A stretch of 64,000 bases of DNA, from the NCBI GenBank assembly GCA_963787415.1, contig CAWBCO010000006.1, positions 1-64,000 on the forward strand, read 5' to 3'. Every line of letters begins with the position of its first letter. Positions within the stretch are counted from its first letter, which is position 1. Positions 18,169 through 28,388 of the stretch are shown one piece after another. Under the pieces are notes generated by a model, which was not told the origin of the DNA, did no database searches, and saw only the letters and a program-made list of their open reading frames with translations. A program made the translations under genes and the position numbers. The stretch is from CAVUWL01 sp963787415. Its GTDB lineage: Bacteria; Actinomycetota; Thermoleophilia; Solirubrobacterales; 70-9.

Positions 18169-21100
18169 TTCGAACCCCTACTCTGACCACGCCGAGTGTG
18201 CTTGCGCTTCCGACGGACTTTCGCCTGCGACCTCTTCTTGTGTCGTGAAGCATTGGATGAGGGACGCGCATTGCCCCCTGCGCCGAGAGAGGCCGCCGCA
18301 CCATAGCCGGGGCTCGTCGGCGGCGAACTAACGGGCCCATGACACTCATCCGCTGCCGCACAGGGCGGCGCAGGGTTGACGAACGGGAATCCACCACCCA
18401 CCCGAGCGTCGTATATCTTCAACTCTTGACCGTTCAGATCCTGTCCAACCAAGACATCTGTGGTCGAGAAATAGGCATCGGTCCCGTCAGCACTGACCCC
18501 GATTAGCCCGGGTATTGTCTGTTCGCCAATCACTCCTTCATGCACGAAGGGAGCTCCGCCTGTCCCCGAGGAAATGAGCTGCGCTCGGCCGTCGACGAAC
18601 TCATAGACATCCTCGGCTTTATTGGTGTCCTGGGGAACCAGTGCATCTTCGGTGGAAAACAAAGTACGGCCGTCGTTTGTCATGAAGAGGCCGTTTTGCG
18701 AACCGTACACATTAGATGTGGGCGGTTCACCGTCAGGGATGCATGAGTCACAGGTGATTTTGCCAGACGCAGGGTCGAAAGAATACATCTCTTGATAGCC
18801 GCCGTTGTTGTAGCCCGTCACCTGACTCGTCGTGATAAAGGCCATATGGCTACCATTGGGCGATACATCCATCCTGATGGCTTCAGTGGTGAGGGTTGTA
18901 ACAAACTGAACTTGGCCATTACGGAAAACGTAAAGATTCCTTCCGCCCTCGATCCCCTTTTTACCATCCAACTGTGCGGGTGAGTAGAAGTATATATCTC
19001 CGTTTTCAGAGGCGATAAAGCTATCCGACCGTCCGTTGCCTCCTCGACCGCCGTAAAAATTTGCCTGGGAGGTAACATTCACCGGCGCCGCATCACATTT
19101 TTCCGTCCACGTCGCATCGCAGCTATCACTACCCACGGCTGTCGTTCCGTTTGCTTTAGAAATGAGAGTCAGCTTACTAGGTTCCGCTTCATTCCACATG
19201 TAAAGGTTGGTGCTTGTGTTGGTGTCTTCGGAATTCAAAGGTTCGTTGGATGTGAAATATATTTTCGAACCGTCCGAGGTCATACCAAGGTAGTTGACCA
19301 CGTGACCCGCCGCGATCTCATAGGTGACGGCATCGTTAACGCGCATATAAAGCTGCCCCGCGCCACACAGTGGGGCGCGTTGGAGGATGCCGGTGCACAG
19401 ACCACCCCCTACACTCATCAAGATGTGCGAACCGTCCGCGGACACCTGCACAGGCTCCGCTCCTTCAATTCCGGCACCAGTTTCTGTCTCAGAAGCAACT
19501 GCAATTTCGTCTGTAACGGTATTGTCGTCGTAGACGTCTCCCGATGCAGCGCCAGGGACGAATTCGATGTCCGAGCTAAATACGAAGTGACTCAAATCGG
19601 AGGAGGCGGTCGTCTCTCCTCGGAATCCTTCGCCACCCGGAACAACACCAAGGTTGGTCGGCCAGCGGTCGATGAGCTTTCCGGTAGTCGATTCCCAGAT
19701 GTAGGGCGCGTTGGAGGAATCTTCACCCGGTCCTTCTCCGAGATACCCCGACCCCGAAAAGGGGGCGTGGCCGTCATCCCAATCAACGATCTTGGAAAGG
19801 CTCGAGTTGGCGAGAACTCCAGTCTGCCAAAAAAGCGGGAACCCCATTCCTTGACCGGAAGCCCACGGAGGTCCCCCTGAGGCATAATTCTTAGACGACG
19901 GCAAGCCAATATATTTGGTCTCCCAGCCTTCATCGGTACGGGTCGCCACGTAAAGGTCGCCATAACTGTTTGAGGGTTCGCCGCTATTCGGAACGAGGCC
20001 CCATCCACCGGCGTATGCAAGTCGAGCTGGATCGGTGGCCTGCCCTGTGTTAGGACCACTCGATGGGAATAGAATAACATCACCTGCATTGGCAGGTGAC
20101 ACGAGCTCATAGCCCCTGCAGTCCGGAAGACCGCCGGACCCGCTCTCCTGTCGTAGAAGTTCATTGGGGCAGGAAGATGGATAGAAACCAAATGTTTGGT
20201 CTTCTGAGCTATTTGTTCCTTCGGAGTTTTCGGCGACGAGGCGGAAATGGTAGGTGAGTCCACTCTGAAGGTGTTCGAGATGCAGCTCGATCGGCACAGC
20301 GGTCGTTCCGTGACCGACACTGGTCTGGGGTGAGCTTTGACCATAGGCAGTCGTGGGGCCAAAATCGAAATGGTAGGACGTTTCGCGACCGTTCGGATTT
20401 ATCTTGGCAGACAGAATGGCGGTCGTAGCGGTCACATCACTTGAGGTGACATTTTCAAAGCTAGGCTCCTGAGCAGTGCTTATGGTCGCGTCATTGGTCT
20501 GAAAGACTTCACCCCGGCTATTTTCGGCAACCAGGCGGTAATGGTAGCGAGCCCCCTGGGACAGAGAAGAGAGATTCACACTGACATTGCTCGCCGAGGT
20601 GAAATGAGGCGCAGGGGAGCATGGTAATGCACCTAAACCATAGGAAGTATCGTAACCGTATTCGAATCGACAGTTGAGCACTTCTGTACCAGCACCGGTA
20701 CCCGGATCGATGTGCCCGTTAAGCGTGACGGACGATGGTTCAACATTGGTCGGTTCTTCGAGACTGATGGTGGGAAGGACAAACGGCGAGAACACAGCGA
20801 TCTGATTTTCGCCAGTGTCGGCTACGTAGACGATTTCGGAATTCGCATCGATCGCTAGACCTTTAGCACTGTCTAGATGTGTGGAACTTCCGAACATGTC
20901 GGCTGGAGTGCAGCTGTAGTAATAGTTGGTTTGTGATAGTGGACAGTTAGAAAGAAAGTGATCGATCGACGTTCCGCCTTGATCAACATAGAGATCACCA
21001 GTTCGGGGGTCAATTGCGATTCCGGTCCCGTTTTCGCTTCCACCATCCCAGACGCATCCCCACTGGCTGTGGCAGCCGGGAAGTTCCAGTAGATTCCCGG

Positions 21101-21983
21101 TTTCAGAGAGCTTGACGACAGCTCCAGGCGTGTCGACCTTGTAGAAATTACCTTCCGGGTCAACCGCTATCCCTGCTGGCGCGACCCCTCGAGGGGCCCC
21201 ATAGGACAGATATTCCGGTAACGTCGCGAAAGTGACGGAAAACTTTCCGGATGCTTCGAAACGAAACATCCTTTCATTTGTCCCGTAAACCAACAAATTG
21301 CCACTATGATCAACGGCGATCCCTGCCAGTGGACCGAAGACTTCAGTCGGCGACCCTTCGACCTGACCGGTCGATCCCCAGGTTTTGATCAAGGCTCCTT
21401 CTTCGTCGAACTTGGAAACGAGGTTATCGCCGGTATCGCCAACGTAAACGTCACCAGCGGAGGGCCCCGAAGAGTTGTCGACCGCGATGAAGGTCGGAGT
21501 TTCGAAGCTTCCGGAAGCAGAGCTTGGGGCTCCGGGTTTGCAGGTGTCAAGCGAAGCTGCGGTGCAGACGTTCTGTTCAGCTTCGCTTGCAGCGCCTTTG
21601 ACCTTAGTTTCATTGACTTCTTTACCGAACATCAGGATGAAACTGCCGGCCGGACTGAACTTCTCAACTCGGTGGTTGGCAGTGTCGGTCACGTAGATAT
21701 CGCCCACTGATGCTCCCGTGGAGTTATCAACGGCGACGCCGGTTGGATCGTTGAGGGCGTTCGTACCGGAGCCGCCGAACTCCGAGCTAAATTCGTGGCT
21801 GGTTGCGGCGAAAGCAGGGCCGGCCAGAATAAGTGCTCCAAATCCAATAGCCGCGGCGACGGCGGCGACGAGGGAGATGGATCCGAAACCTCTTGCCCGA
21901 GATAGAGCGGATCCCAGCCGTGCACCTTGTTCGCATGGGCTTGCGATTAGGCACCGGACTTTCGAACGTTTGCCAAAAGCCAT
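18165..21983 (-). CDS. Large exported NHL-propeller/fibronectin-like protein
   Basis: The protein is about 1270 residues from the ATG at 21983, which has GGGGGAGGATCC just before it. A GTG at 22049 overlapping the upstream stop is an alternative. The ATG fits the N-terminal length of its paralogue better. A long n-region is followed by a signal core (LVAAVAAAIGFGALILAGPA). The domains in order are: NHL-type propeller (DPTGVAVDNSTGASVGDIYV and several more such blades); two fibronectin-like modules (CRFEYGYDTSYG; TSYHFDFGPTTAYGQ); the linker CPNELLRQESGSGGLPDCRG; and a second propeller with WD40/TolB-like strands (TSDGSKIYFTSNEPL, SADGTDAYFSTTDVL). The tail is very basic (RHKKRSQAKVRRKRKHTRRG). 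It is probably secreted or wall-bound. The two propellers suggest ligand or matrix binding, and the actual function is unknown. Confidence 0.82.
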   Translation of the reverse strand: MAFGKRSKVRCLIASPCEQGARLGSALSRARGFGSISLVAAVAAAIGFGALILAGPAFAATSHEFSSEFGGSGTNALNDPTGVAVDNSTGASVGDIYVTDTANHRVEKFSPAGSFILMFGKEVNETKVKGAASEAEQNVCTAASLDTCKPGAPSSASGSFETPTFIAVDNSSGPSAGDVYVGDTGDNLVSKFDEEGALIKTWGSTGQVEGSPTEVFGPLAGIAVDHSGNLLVYGTNERMFRFEASGKFSVTFATLPEYLSYGAPRGVAPAGIAVDPEGNFYKVDTPGAVVKLSETGNLLELPGCHSQWGCVWDGGSENGTGIAIDPRTGDLYVDQGGTSIDHFLSNCPLSQTNYYYSCTPADMFGSSTHLDSAKGLAIDANSEIVYVADTGENQIAVFSPFVLPTISLEEPTNVEPSSVTLNGHIDPGTGAGTEVLNCRFEYGYDTSYGLGALPCSPAPHFTSASNVSVNLSSLSQGARYHYRLVAENSRGEVFQTNDATISTAQEPSFENVTSSDVTATTAILSAKINPNGRETSYHFDFGPTTAYGQSSPQTSVGHGTTAVPIELHLEHLQSGLTYHFRLVAENSEGTNSSEDQTFGFYPSSCPNELLRQESGSGGLPDCRGYELVSPANAGDVILFPSSGPNTGQATDPARLAYAGGWGLVPNSGEPSNSYGDLYVATRTDEGWETKYIGLPSSKNYASGGPPWASGQGMGFPLFWQTGVLANSSLSKIVDWDDGHAPFSGSGYLGEGPGEDSSNAPYIWESTTGKLIDRWPTNLGVVPGGEGFRGETTASSDLSHFVFSSDIEFVPGAASGDVYDDNTVTDEIAVASETETGAGIEGAEPVQVSADGSHILMSVGGGLCTGILQRAPLCGAGQLYMRVNDAVTYEIAAGHVVNYLGMTSDGSKIYFTSNEPLNSEDTNTSTNLYMWNEAEPSKLTLISKANGTTAVGSDSCDATWTEKCDAAPVNVTSQANFYGGRGGNGRSDSFIASENGDIYFYSPAQLDGKKGIEGGRNLYVFRNGQVQFVTTLTTEAIRMDVSPNGSHMAFITTSQVTGYNNGGYQEMYSFDPASGKITCDSCIPDGEPPTSNVYGSQNGLFMTNDGRTLFSTEDALVPQDTNKAEDVYEFVDGRAQLISSGTGGAPFVHEGVIGEQTIPGLIGVSADGTDAYFSTTDVLVGQDLNGQELKIYDARVGGGFPFVNPAPPCAAADECHGPVSSPPTSPGYGAAASLGAGGNARPSSNASRHKKRSQAKVRRKRKHTRRGQSRGSK

Positions 21984-22045
21984 TAGGATCCTCCCCCGAC
22001 GGGGTCCGCTGTACCTGTTTGCCGACCGTGCCGGGCGACGAGCGG

Positions 22046-24406
22046 TCACTTCTTACCCCCGTGATGGCGCTTCCTAGCCTTATGTTTCTGGACACAATGC
22101 CCGCGTCTCTTGACCGTGCCCTTGCGGCAGCTCGGCGGAAGAGGCGTTTTCTTTTCTTCTCCTCGTGCGGCTGTAGTAAATGTTTGATCAGTCTCAAACG
22201 ATTTGCCCCCCGCGTTGCTAGCTACTGCACGGAAATGGTACGTGGTGTTTGGCGTGAGCCCGGAGATCTCAACACTAACGGCATGCAGATCGCCATCTGA
22301 ACCCACCGGACCACTCTCCAAAGTGTTAGTACCATAAGATGTGGTTGGTCCGTATTCAAAATGGTATGTAGTTGGGCTAAACGCTGGATCTATTTCGGCA
22401 TTCAAAGTTGCCGTGGTTTGTGTCACCTGTGACACGGCGGTAACTCCAACTTTGGGCATGCCAATAGTAGTGAACGTCTGATCAGGGCCGAACGTGCTAC
22501 CACTGAGGTTGGTGGCAACAACTCGGAAATGATATGTGGTTTCGGGCATAAGTTCGACCAGTTCGCTACTAACAAGGTGATCTGTGCCGTCAGCTCCGAT
22601 AGATTCGCCATGGTAAATCTGGGACCCGTAAGTTGCAGTGGTTCCATATTGGAATCGATAGATGGTCGGGCCGAACCCCGGGTTGATCTGAGCGTCTAGC
22701 GTTGCGGCTTCCGTCGTTATGTTCGACGAAAATGTGCCATTGACGGCTGGACGATTCGGGACTAGGCTAATAAAGCGCCGGTCCGATCCGTAATCGGTCC
22801 CGCCGCCGTTCGACGCCACTATGCGATAATGGTAGACGGTGTAAGGTAAAAGCCCATTGACTTGGGCGTTTACATTCTCGAGTCCGCTGCCGGATCCGGC
22901 ATCGGCACCAGGCAGGGGTGACGTGACCTGTCCATAACCTGTGGTGGTACCGTATTCGAAATAGTAGTGGGTATCCGTTCCATCGCCGTCGAAAGAACCA
23001 TTGAGAGTCTCGCCGCCCGTCGTAGGATTCGTAGCATTTCCGGTCGTCAATTCATTAATCGCTTCAGGCGTGTAGGTACGATCCCGCACAGCCGCGGTCC
23101 CATTTTTGTTGCTGACAAGGATCCGGTAGTAATAGGTAGTTCCAGTAGTTAGCCCTGAGATTGACGCACTAACGGCCGTCGGTCCCGTCGGATTTGAGAC
23201 AGGGTCTGGAGAACACGGCAAAGACCCTAGGCCGTAATTGGTGTTAGTCCCATATTCGAAGCGACAGGCAGTAATTGGGAGACTTCCACGAGGTTCGACC
23301 GTTGCATTGAGCGTCCCAGAGGTATGCCCTTGATCGGAGACAGGTTCGTAGGTCACCTTTGGAAGAGCTGGTGTAGGTGTGAAAATATCTACGACGTGGT
23401 CGGATCCGTCGGCGACATATACGTAACCATTGGAGTTGGCGGCGATTCCGCCGTTTAAGTTGCCGAATGGGGCACTGGGGCCGGTCCCTGTGAGCTGCCC
23501 AAGGTATTCACCGGTAGTTGAGAATTCATCGACGTTGTCGTTGCCGCTGTCGACGACTAAAACATTTTCGTTGGTGGGGTCGATCGCTACACCAGTCAGT
23601 GGCTCAGCGAAGCCACCAGGAACTTTCGCGCCGGAAAATTGCATGATAAATTCGCCGCTTGGGGCGAACTCATCGACGACCAGGTTTCTTTCTTCGACGA
23701 CATAGATATTGCCTTCGTTGCCGACGGTAATACTCGAGATAGTGCCGAAATGCCCGCTGGGAGTACCGGTGATTGCGTTGCCGCTGATGTAGTTCGTAGT
23801 GGCCGAGAATTCGACAGGGATATGAGTCGGTGTGAAAGAAAAGACTTCTCCTTCATACGATTTGGCTACATAGACGCGTCCATTCGAAGGTCCGCCTGAG
23901 TTGTCCACAGCGACATATCCTTCACCGTTCTCGACCGTCCAGCGTGTGAGAAATTCGATTGGTGTGAAAACATCGATTGCTATTGGTCCAGAATCAGCGA
24001 CGTAGAGATTTCCATTTAAGCTGTCAACAGCCAGGCTGCGAATTGATTGTCCGCCGCTGCCAAAGTGTCCTTGACCGGTCTGTTCGCTCTTTTTCGTCTG
24101 CGACGGATAGGGATTGTACTCGGAGATCAAGCCGCCATTACCCGGATCGCTTATCCAGACGTTGTCAGAGGAGTCGACGGTAACGCCCCAAGGATTGCTG
24201 AAGCCCGTGAGCTGCGAGTCGTAGACGCGTCCCGCATATGCCGGAGCGGCGAGAAGGGACATAATGCCTACGGATGCGCAGCAAGCGACGAAGGCAAGGG
24301 TCGATCGACGACGCAAGAAGAATCGCTCATGGATACGCGCAGGCGAGACAGCGGTTCCATACCGCCTCCAGCCACAGATGCCATACCCCGATTTGCAAAC
24401 CCCCAC
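22046..24406 (-). CDS. Exported NHL-propeller protein with four fibronectin-like repeats, first gene of the operon
   Basis: The chosen start is GTG at 24406, preceded by AAAAGGAGAGTCCAG, and it puts the signal segment (TLAFVACCASVGIMSLLAAP, cut after AYA) about 35 residues in, like the paralogues. The frame stays open to 24550, so a longer N-terminus cannot be excluded. Next comes an NHL-type propeller (FSNPWGVTVDSSDNVWISD, SLNGNLYVADSG, GYVYVADGSDHVVDIF). Four repeats of roughly 100 residues follow, each with the pattern YxFxYGTTxxYG and TTYHFRxVAxNxxG. The end has CRKGTVKRRGHCVQK followed by a His/Lys/Arg-rich tail. It is likely secreted or surface-anchored. It heads a run of five coupled genes, and the next gene begins at or just after its stop. 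Confidence 0.8.
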   Translation of the reverse strand: MGVCKSGYGICGWRRYGTAVSPARIHERFFLRRRSTLAFVACCASVGIMSLLAAPAYAGRVYDSQLTGFSNPWGVTVDSSDNVWISDPGNGGLISEYNPYPSQTKKSEQTGQGHFGSGGQSIRSLAVDSLNGNLYVADSGPIAIDVFTPIEFLTRWTVENGEGYVAVDNSGGPSNGRVYVAKSYEGEVFSFTPTHIPVEFSATTNYISGNAITGTPSGHFGTISSITVGNEGNIYVVEERNLVVDEFAPSGEFIMQFSGAKVPGGFAEPLTGVAIDPTNENVLVVDSGNDNVDEFSTTGEYLGQLTGTGPSAPFGNLNGGIAANSNGYVYVADGSDHVVDIFTPTPALPKVTYEPVSDQGHTSGTLNATVEPRGSLPITACRFEYGTNTNYGLGSLPCSPDPVSNPTGPTAVSASISGLTTGTTYYYRILVSNKNGTAAVRDRTYTPEAINELTTGNATNPTTGGETLNGSFDGDGTDTHYYFEYGTTTGYGQVTSPLPGADAGSGSGLENVNAQVNGLLPYTVYHYRIVASNGGGTDYGSDRRFISLVPNRPAVNGTFSSNITTEAATLDAQINPGFGPTIYRFQYGTTATYGSQIYHGESIGADGTDHLVSSELVELMPETTYHFRVVATNLSGSTFGPDQTFTTIGMPKVGVTAVSQVTQTTATLNAEIDPAFSPTTYHFEYGPTTSYGTNTLESGPVGSDGDLHAVSVEISGLTPNTTYHFRAVASNAGGKSFETDQTFTTAARGEEKKTPLPPSCRKGTVKRRGHCVQKHKARKRHHGGKK

Positions 24407-24633
24407 CTGGACTCTCCTTTTCACGAGCCCCGCCGCTAGCCGCTCCCAGTGCGGCCCCTCGGAACTCGAATTTCTCATACTCCCTGGCCTTCTGGCCTTC
24501 CCGGGACTGAACTGCTCCGTACACTGATGCTGGATGGAAGAGAACCACATTGGTTCGAAAAAGTCAAGTAAGAATGTTTCGGGGGTGTGTCGAGCCCTAG
24601 ATCCTCCGCCCCGATTCTAGGTGGGAAGCCGCT

Positions 24634-24912
24634 CTAGCGAGCCAAATCGGCAGGATCTTTATCGCTGAGAACGATCAGCTCGGCGCCTCCGCTTGAGACG
24701 CCTTGCAAACCGGGCAGCGTCCGCGTTGTCCTCGAAATCGATGTCTTTGCTGGCTACGACACCGCTTTCCTCCGCCGACTGGAGCCGCCCGCTCCAAAAG
24801 GCGAGTGCCTGTCCTCCGACCAAGACGACCTGTGTGCCCCGAATCAAGGGCTCAAGGTACCAAGGACCCGTTGGACTTCCTCGGGTCGAAGAGGCGGCTT
24901 AGCCTCTTGCAT
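24634..24912 (-). pseudogene. Nucleotidyltransferase-like gene remnant
   Basis: Three frames must be joined to read it. From ATG at 24912 one reads MQEAKPPLRPEEVQRVLGTL. A shift near 24850 leads to IRGTQVVLVGGQALAFWSGR and ASKDIDFEDNADAARFARRL. A second shift near 24690 leads to SGGAELIVLSDKDPADLAR and a TAG. The GGQALAFW...SKDIDF pattern is that of bacterial nucleotidyltransferase-like proteins (Pol-beta fold, GG...DxD), a group that includes AbiEii-type toxins. The normal C-terminal half is missing. It lies between the exported-protein operon and an IS66 copy, so it may be the stump of a toxin or defence gene disrupted by insertion. Family placement is moderate. Confidence 0.6.
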
Positions 24913-24998
24913 TGGGGTTAGGCCAAACGACGCGAGGCGCTGAGATCGATCCGCGCGCTTGAGGCAAAGGAGGCGAAGACCTCGTTATCGCGTTTCAT

Positions 24999-26435
24999 TT
25001 GAACGACCGTCGCCCTGCCCGATGTGAGAGCGTTTTGATCCACGACTCCGGACGCGATGCCTGCGTCAAGGTCCTGCTGGCGCTGGCCATCCAGGTGCAG
25101 CGCCTCGAGGGTCGGGTCGAGCGGCTGGAAGGAGAGGTTCGGGAGCTGCGCCGCGACTCCGATAACTCCTCGCTTCCGCCCTCTGCCGATCCCGGCGCCG
25201 GCAAGCGTCGCCGCAAGGGCAAGCGCTCCCCTCGCAACCCCGGTGCTCAGCCTGGCCACCCGGGCTCAGGTCGCGGGCTCTTGCCGATCGAGCAGGTCGC
25301 TGAGGTGATCGAGCACCTGCCCGAGAGCTGCGCGCAGTGTGGGCACTCGCTCGCCGATCGGCCGGCGCGAGGCCCGATCCGCCGCCACCAGGTCGCCGAG
25401 CTGCCGGAGACCGCGGTCGCAGTCACCGAGCACCGCCTCTGCCGTCGCCGCTGCCCCGATTGCGGCGCGCTCACCCAGGCCGAGCTGCCGCCAGAGATCC
25501 CCCGCGAGCGCTTCGGCCCCCGGCTTCAGGGAACCATCGCCACCCTCGTCGCGGGCTTTCGGCTCTCCCGCCGCCAGGTGGCCGATCTCTGCGGCGAGTT
25601 CTTCGGCTCCCAGATCGCGGTCGGCAGCGTCGACGCGGTTCTCCAGCGCCAGGGCATCGCCTTGCGCGAGCCTCAGAAACGGCTTTGCGATGCAGTTCGC
25701 AGCGCCCCGGTCCTCTGCGTCGATGAGACCGGCTGGAAGCAGGCGGGCGAAAGGCGATTCCTCTGGGGCGCCTTCACTGAGGAGGCGGCCGTCCTTCGCG
25801 TCGCCCCCTCCCGTCACCGCGAGGAGGCCGAGGAGCTGCTCGGCTCAAGCACCGCGATCGTCTCCTCGGACCGCTGGTGGGCATATGACCATCTTGATCC
25901 CGCCCGCCGCCAGGTCAGCTGGTCGCACCTGCTGCGCGACTTTCGCTTCCACGCCGAGAGTCCGATCGCCGACCAGAGCGAGTTCGGCGAGGGCTGTCTG
26001 GGGGTCGCCGAGAGCGTGTTTGAGGCCTGGCGCGCCTTTCAGCACACAGGCGGACCGCCGAGCGCTTCGTCGCGAGATAGCTCCGCTTGAGCGCGAGCTG
26101 CGAGCGCTACGTGAGGCGGGGAAGCGCAAATCGGCCAAGACCCGCTACCACCGCGGCCTCGCCCGCAACCTGATCAAGATCTGGCCAGCGCTTTGGAACT
26201 TCATCGAGGCAGAGGCGTTGAGCCGACCAACAACCGGGCCGAGCGCGGTCTGCGTTACGCGGTCATCTACCGCAAGCTCTCCCAGGGCAGCCATTCTGCT
26301 CAGGGTGCCCTTGCAACCGAGCGGCTGCTCTCGGCGGCGATCAGCTGTCGGCTGCAGGGCCGCTCGCTGTTCGCCTATCTGGTCGAGGTCACCCAGGCCT
26401 CGATCCGCGGGCAGCCCAGGCCGACACTGGTCTGA
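24999..26435 (+). pseudogene. IS66-family transposase with two compensating frameshifts
   Basis: The N-terminal part has a leucine-zipper-like coil (IQVQRLEGRVERLEGEVREL), NSSLPPSADPG, a zinc site (C111, C114, C148, C152, C155) and the catalytic Asp residues in VLCVDETGW (D242) and SSDRWWAYDHL (D291). After AWRAFQHT (about 26043) the frame moves by one base to DRRALRREIAPLERELRALR. Near 26215 it moves back to EPTNNRAERGLRYAV, which carries the catalytic Glu. The reading then runs to the end at VTQASIRGQPRP. Order and motifs are those of IS66 TnpC. The two shifts make an intact DDE enzyme unlikely. GTAAGCGTTC can be read on the minus strand at 26447-26456, close to the GTAAGCG ends common in this family; I could not find its left partner. 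Confidence 0.85.
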
Positions 26436-26610
26436 GGCGGGGTGACTGAACGCTTACAGAAAGGTATGAAATAGCAGGGATTTAGCGGTTTAGAGCCGTC
26501 TCCGAGAAGCCCCTAGATCCCCTCCTAAGGAGTACGGATGAAAGTCAAGTCGAAATTGCGATAGGCACCTCCGTTTGCAAGAGTCTCGATGGGCGCCGGT
26601 GAACGACGAG

Positions 26611-27896
26611 CTAAAGCGCAGGCCCTGGGGCCGATGCCTGCCGCGCTGCTTGCCGCATAGACGGCCGAGAAGATGCGCGCCCCGGTGTCGCGCCGGCGCC
26701 CTTCCTTTCCTTACCGCTCGTCTGCCAGTCGGCCAACAGCCGTCTGTAGGCGGCCTCGGCGCGTTCGGCCAGTTCACGCTCGGCCGCCCGTTCGGTGGCG
26801 CTGGCGCTGACCTTTGTCCCACCGTGGCGGGTGGGAAGTTGCGGCGCCCCCGCGGCGAGCTCTGCCTTGCGCAGCTTCACCCGCAGCAGTGAGGGGCGTC
26901 CGAAGGCGTAGTCCTCCTCGCTGCTCAGCAAATGCCAGGCCAAGACGGCGAGCTTGCGGGCCACCGCGACCGCCGCCACCTGGCCGCCGCGGCGGGCGCG
27001 GATCCGCTCGCCGAAGGCGCGCAGGGGCCCCGGCGAGCGGATCGCGATCCAGGCCGCCTCGACCAGGGCCGAGCGGGCCTGGGCGTTGCCCCGCTTGGAG
27101 ATCCGCCCGTGGCGCGGCTTCTCCTCGCCGGACTGGCGGACCTTGGGTCCAAGCCGAGATAGGCGACCAGCTTGCGCGGGGTCTCAAAGCGCGAGACATC
27201 CCCGATCGCCGCCATCAGCGTCACCGCCACTCCGACTCCGACCCCCGGGATGCTCATCAGCCGCTTGGCCTCGGCGGAGCCAATCGCCCACTCGCAAAGG
27301 CGGCGGTCGATCGCCTCAATCTCGGCTCCCAGGAACTCGATCTGGCGCAGGGCGCCAACTACCGTCTCGGCCTCCTCGGCCGCCAGCTCCTGGGCGGCGA
27401 GCCAACGTCGGGCGGCCGCTCCGAACAGGTCAGAGGCCGGGGCGCGGCCGAACAGGCTGCGCGCCAGCGTCGCGTGCACCTCGTTCTTGGCGCGGGTCCG
27501 CTGGCGGATCAGAGCGGCGCGGCGGGCGACCCGGCGGCGCAGGGCGCCGATCTGCGCACTGGGCACCCAGACCGCTTCGAGCATGCCCGCGTCAAGCAAC
27601 CGCGCCAGGGTGCGGGCGTCGAAGCGATCGGACTTCACCCGCGCGTGAGAGATCGCCCGCACCTCCTGGGCGTTTGCGACCACGATGCGGGCGACGTGGG
27701 GAGCAAGGATCCGGGCGATCTCAAACGCCGGCCCGGTGGCCTCCAGGGCAACCTGGTCGGTCGGGTCGAGGCTTTGGGCGAAGAGCTCCAACTCCTCGCG
27801 GTCGGTGCAGATGCGACCCGCGGAGCGGGTCTCCCCGGCTTCGTGGATCGCCACCTCGCAGAAGCTCTGGTGGACGTCAAGTCCTATCGAGCGCAT
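26611..27896 (-). pseudogene. IS110-family transposase, frameshifted
   Basis: The gene starts at ATG 27896 after AAGGAGGAG. The N-terminal DEDD domain is intact: SIGLDVHQSF (first Asp), VALEATGPAFEIARIL (Glu) and KSDRFDARTLARLLDAG (Asp pair). The transposase_20-type C-terminal domain begins LMSIPGVGVGVAVTLMAAIG. After VAYLGLDP (about 27145) the frame turns to Arg/Ser/Pro nonsense, while the neighbouring frame gives the expected VRQSGEEKPRHGRISKRGNA and carries on to 26611. One single-base indel separates them, so a functional enzyme is unlikely. It is distinct in sequence from the intact IS110-type gene at 34546. It sits about 175 bp from the IS66 remnant in a block of broken mobile DNA. Confidence 0.85.
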
Positions 27897-27899
27897 CAC

Positions 27900-28388
27900 A
27901 ACTCTCCTCCTTACGTAGCGTTTTCACGGTGGAGCAGCTCAGGGCAAACGACAACTACGGATTCGCGCTCGCAGCGCAACCGGGCTGGTCGCAGGGGCGG
28001 CCACATAGGCTCTCGAGCTCTCGGCCCATACTCTGTTTGCGGCCTGCCCTTTTGATCTGCTCCGGGAAGGCCCCCGTCCCGGTCAGCCGAAGCTTAGGCC
28101 GGGACGGACGGACTTCTCCGGAGGGAGTTTCATGCCGGTAGGCTGGAGGTTCGAACTTCGACATCGCCGGAGACCTTGTAAGCGGCCAAAAGTTAGGAAT
28201 AAAACAAATAAGCCATGAAAATGGAGCGACGAACCTGGGTCGGCTCTGGTCAGCGCGCGGTCCGCATGGCGTCGGATCAGCCTGAGACGATCCCAATTGA
28301 TGGGCCCCAGCCACACTACATCGACGTCCCACCCCGGAAGGTATGGAAAGACGGTCCGCGGTCGCCTTCAGCGCCCAGGGGCAAACAG
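27900..28388. other. Intergenic region after the IS110 remnant
   Basis: About 490 bases with no convincing frame on either strand and no RNA gene seen. It should contain one end of the IS110 element and the 3' flank of the exported-protein gene that ends at 28389. An AT-rich patch (AAAAGTTAGGAATAAAACAA, near 28190) stands out against the GC-rich surroundings. I see no clear terminator hairpin. Confidence 0.4.

Noticed and set aside
26814..28055. Long plus-strand open frame of 413 codons
   Set aside because: It lies antisense to the IS110 transposase, has extreme Arg/Pro/Gly content and no family motif; it is an artefact of GC-rich third positions.
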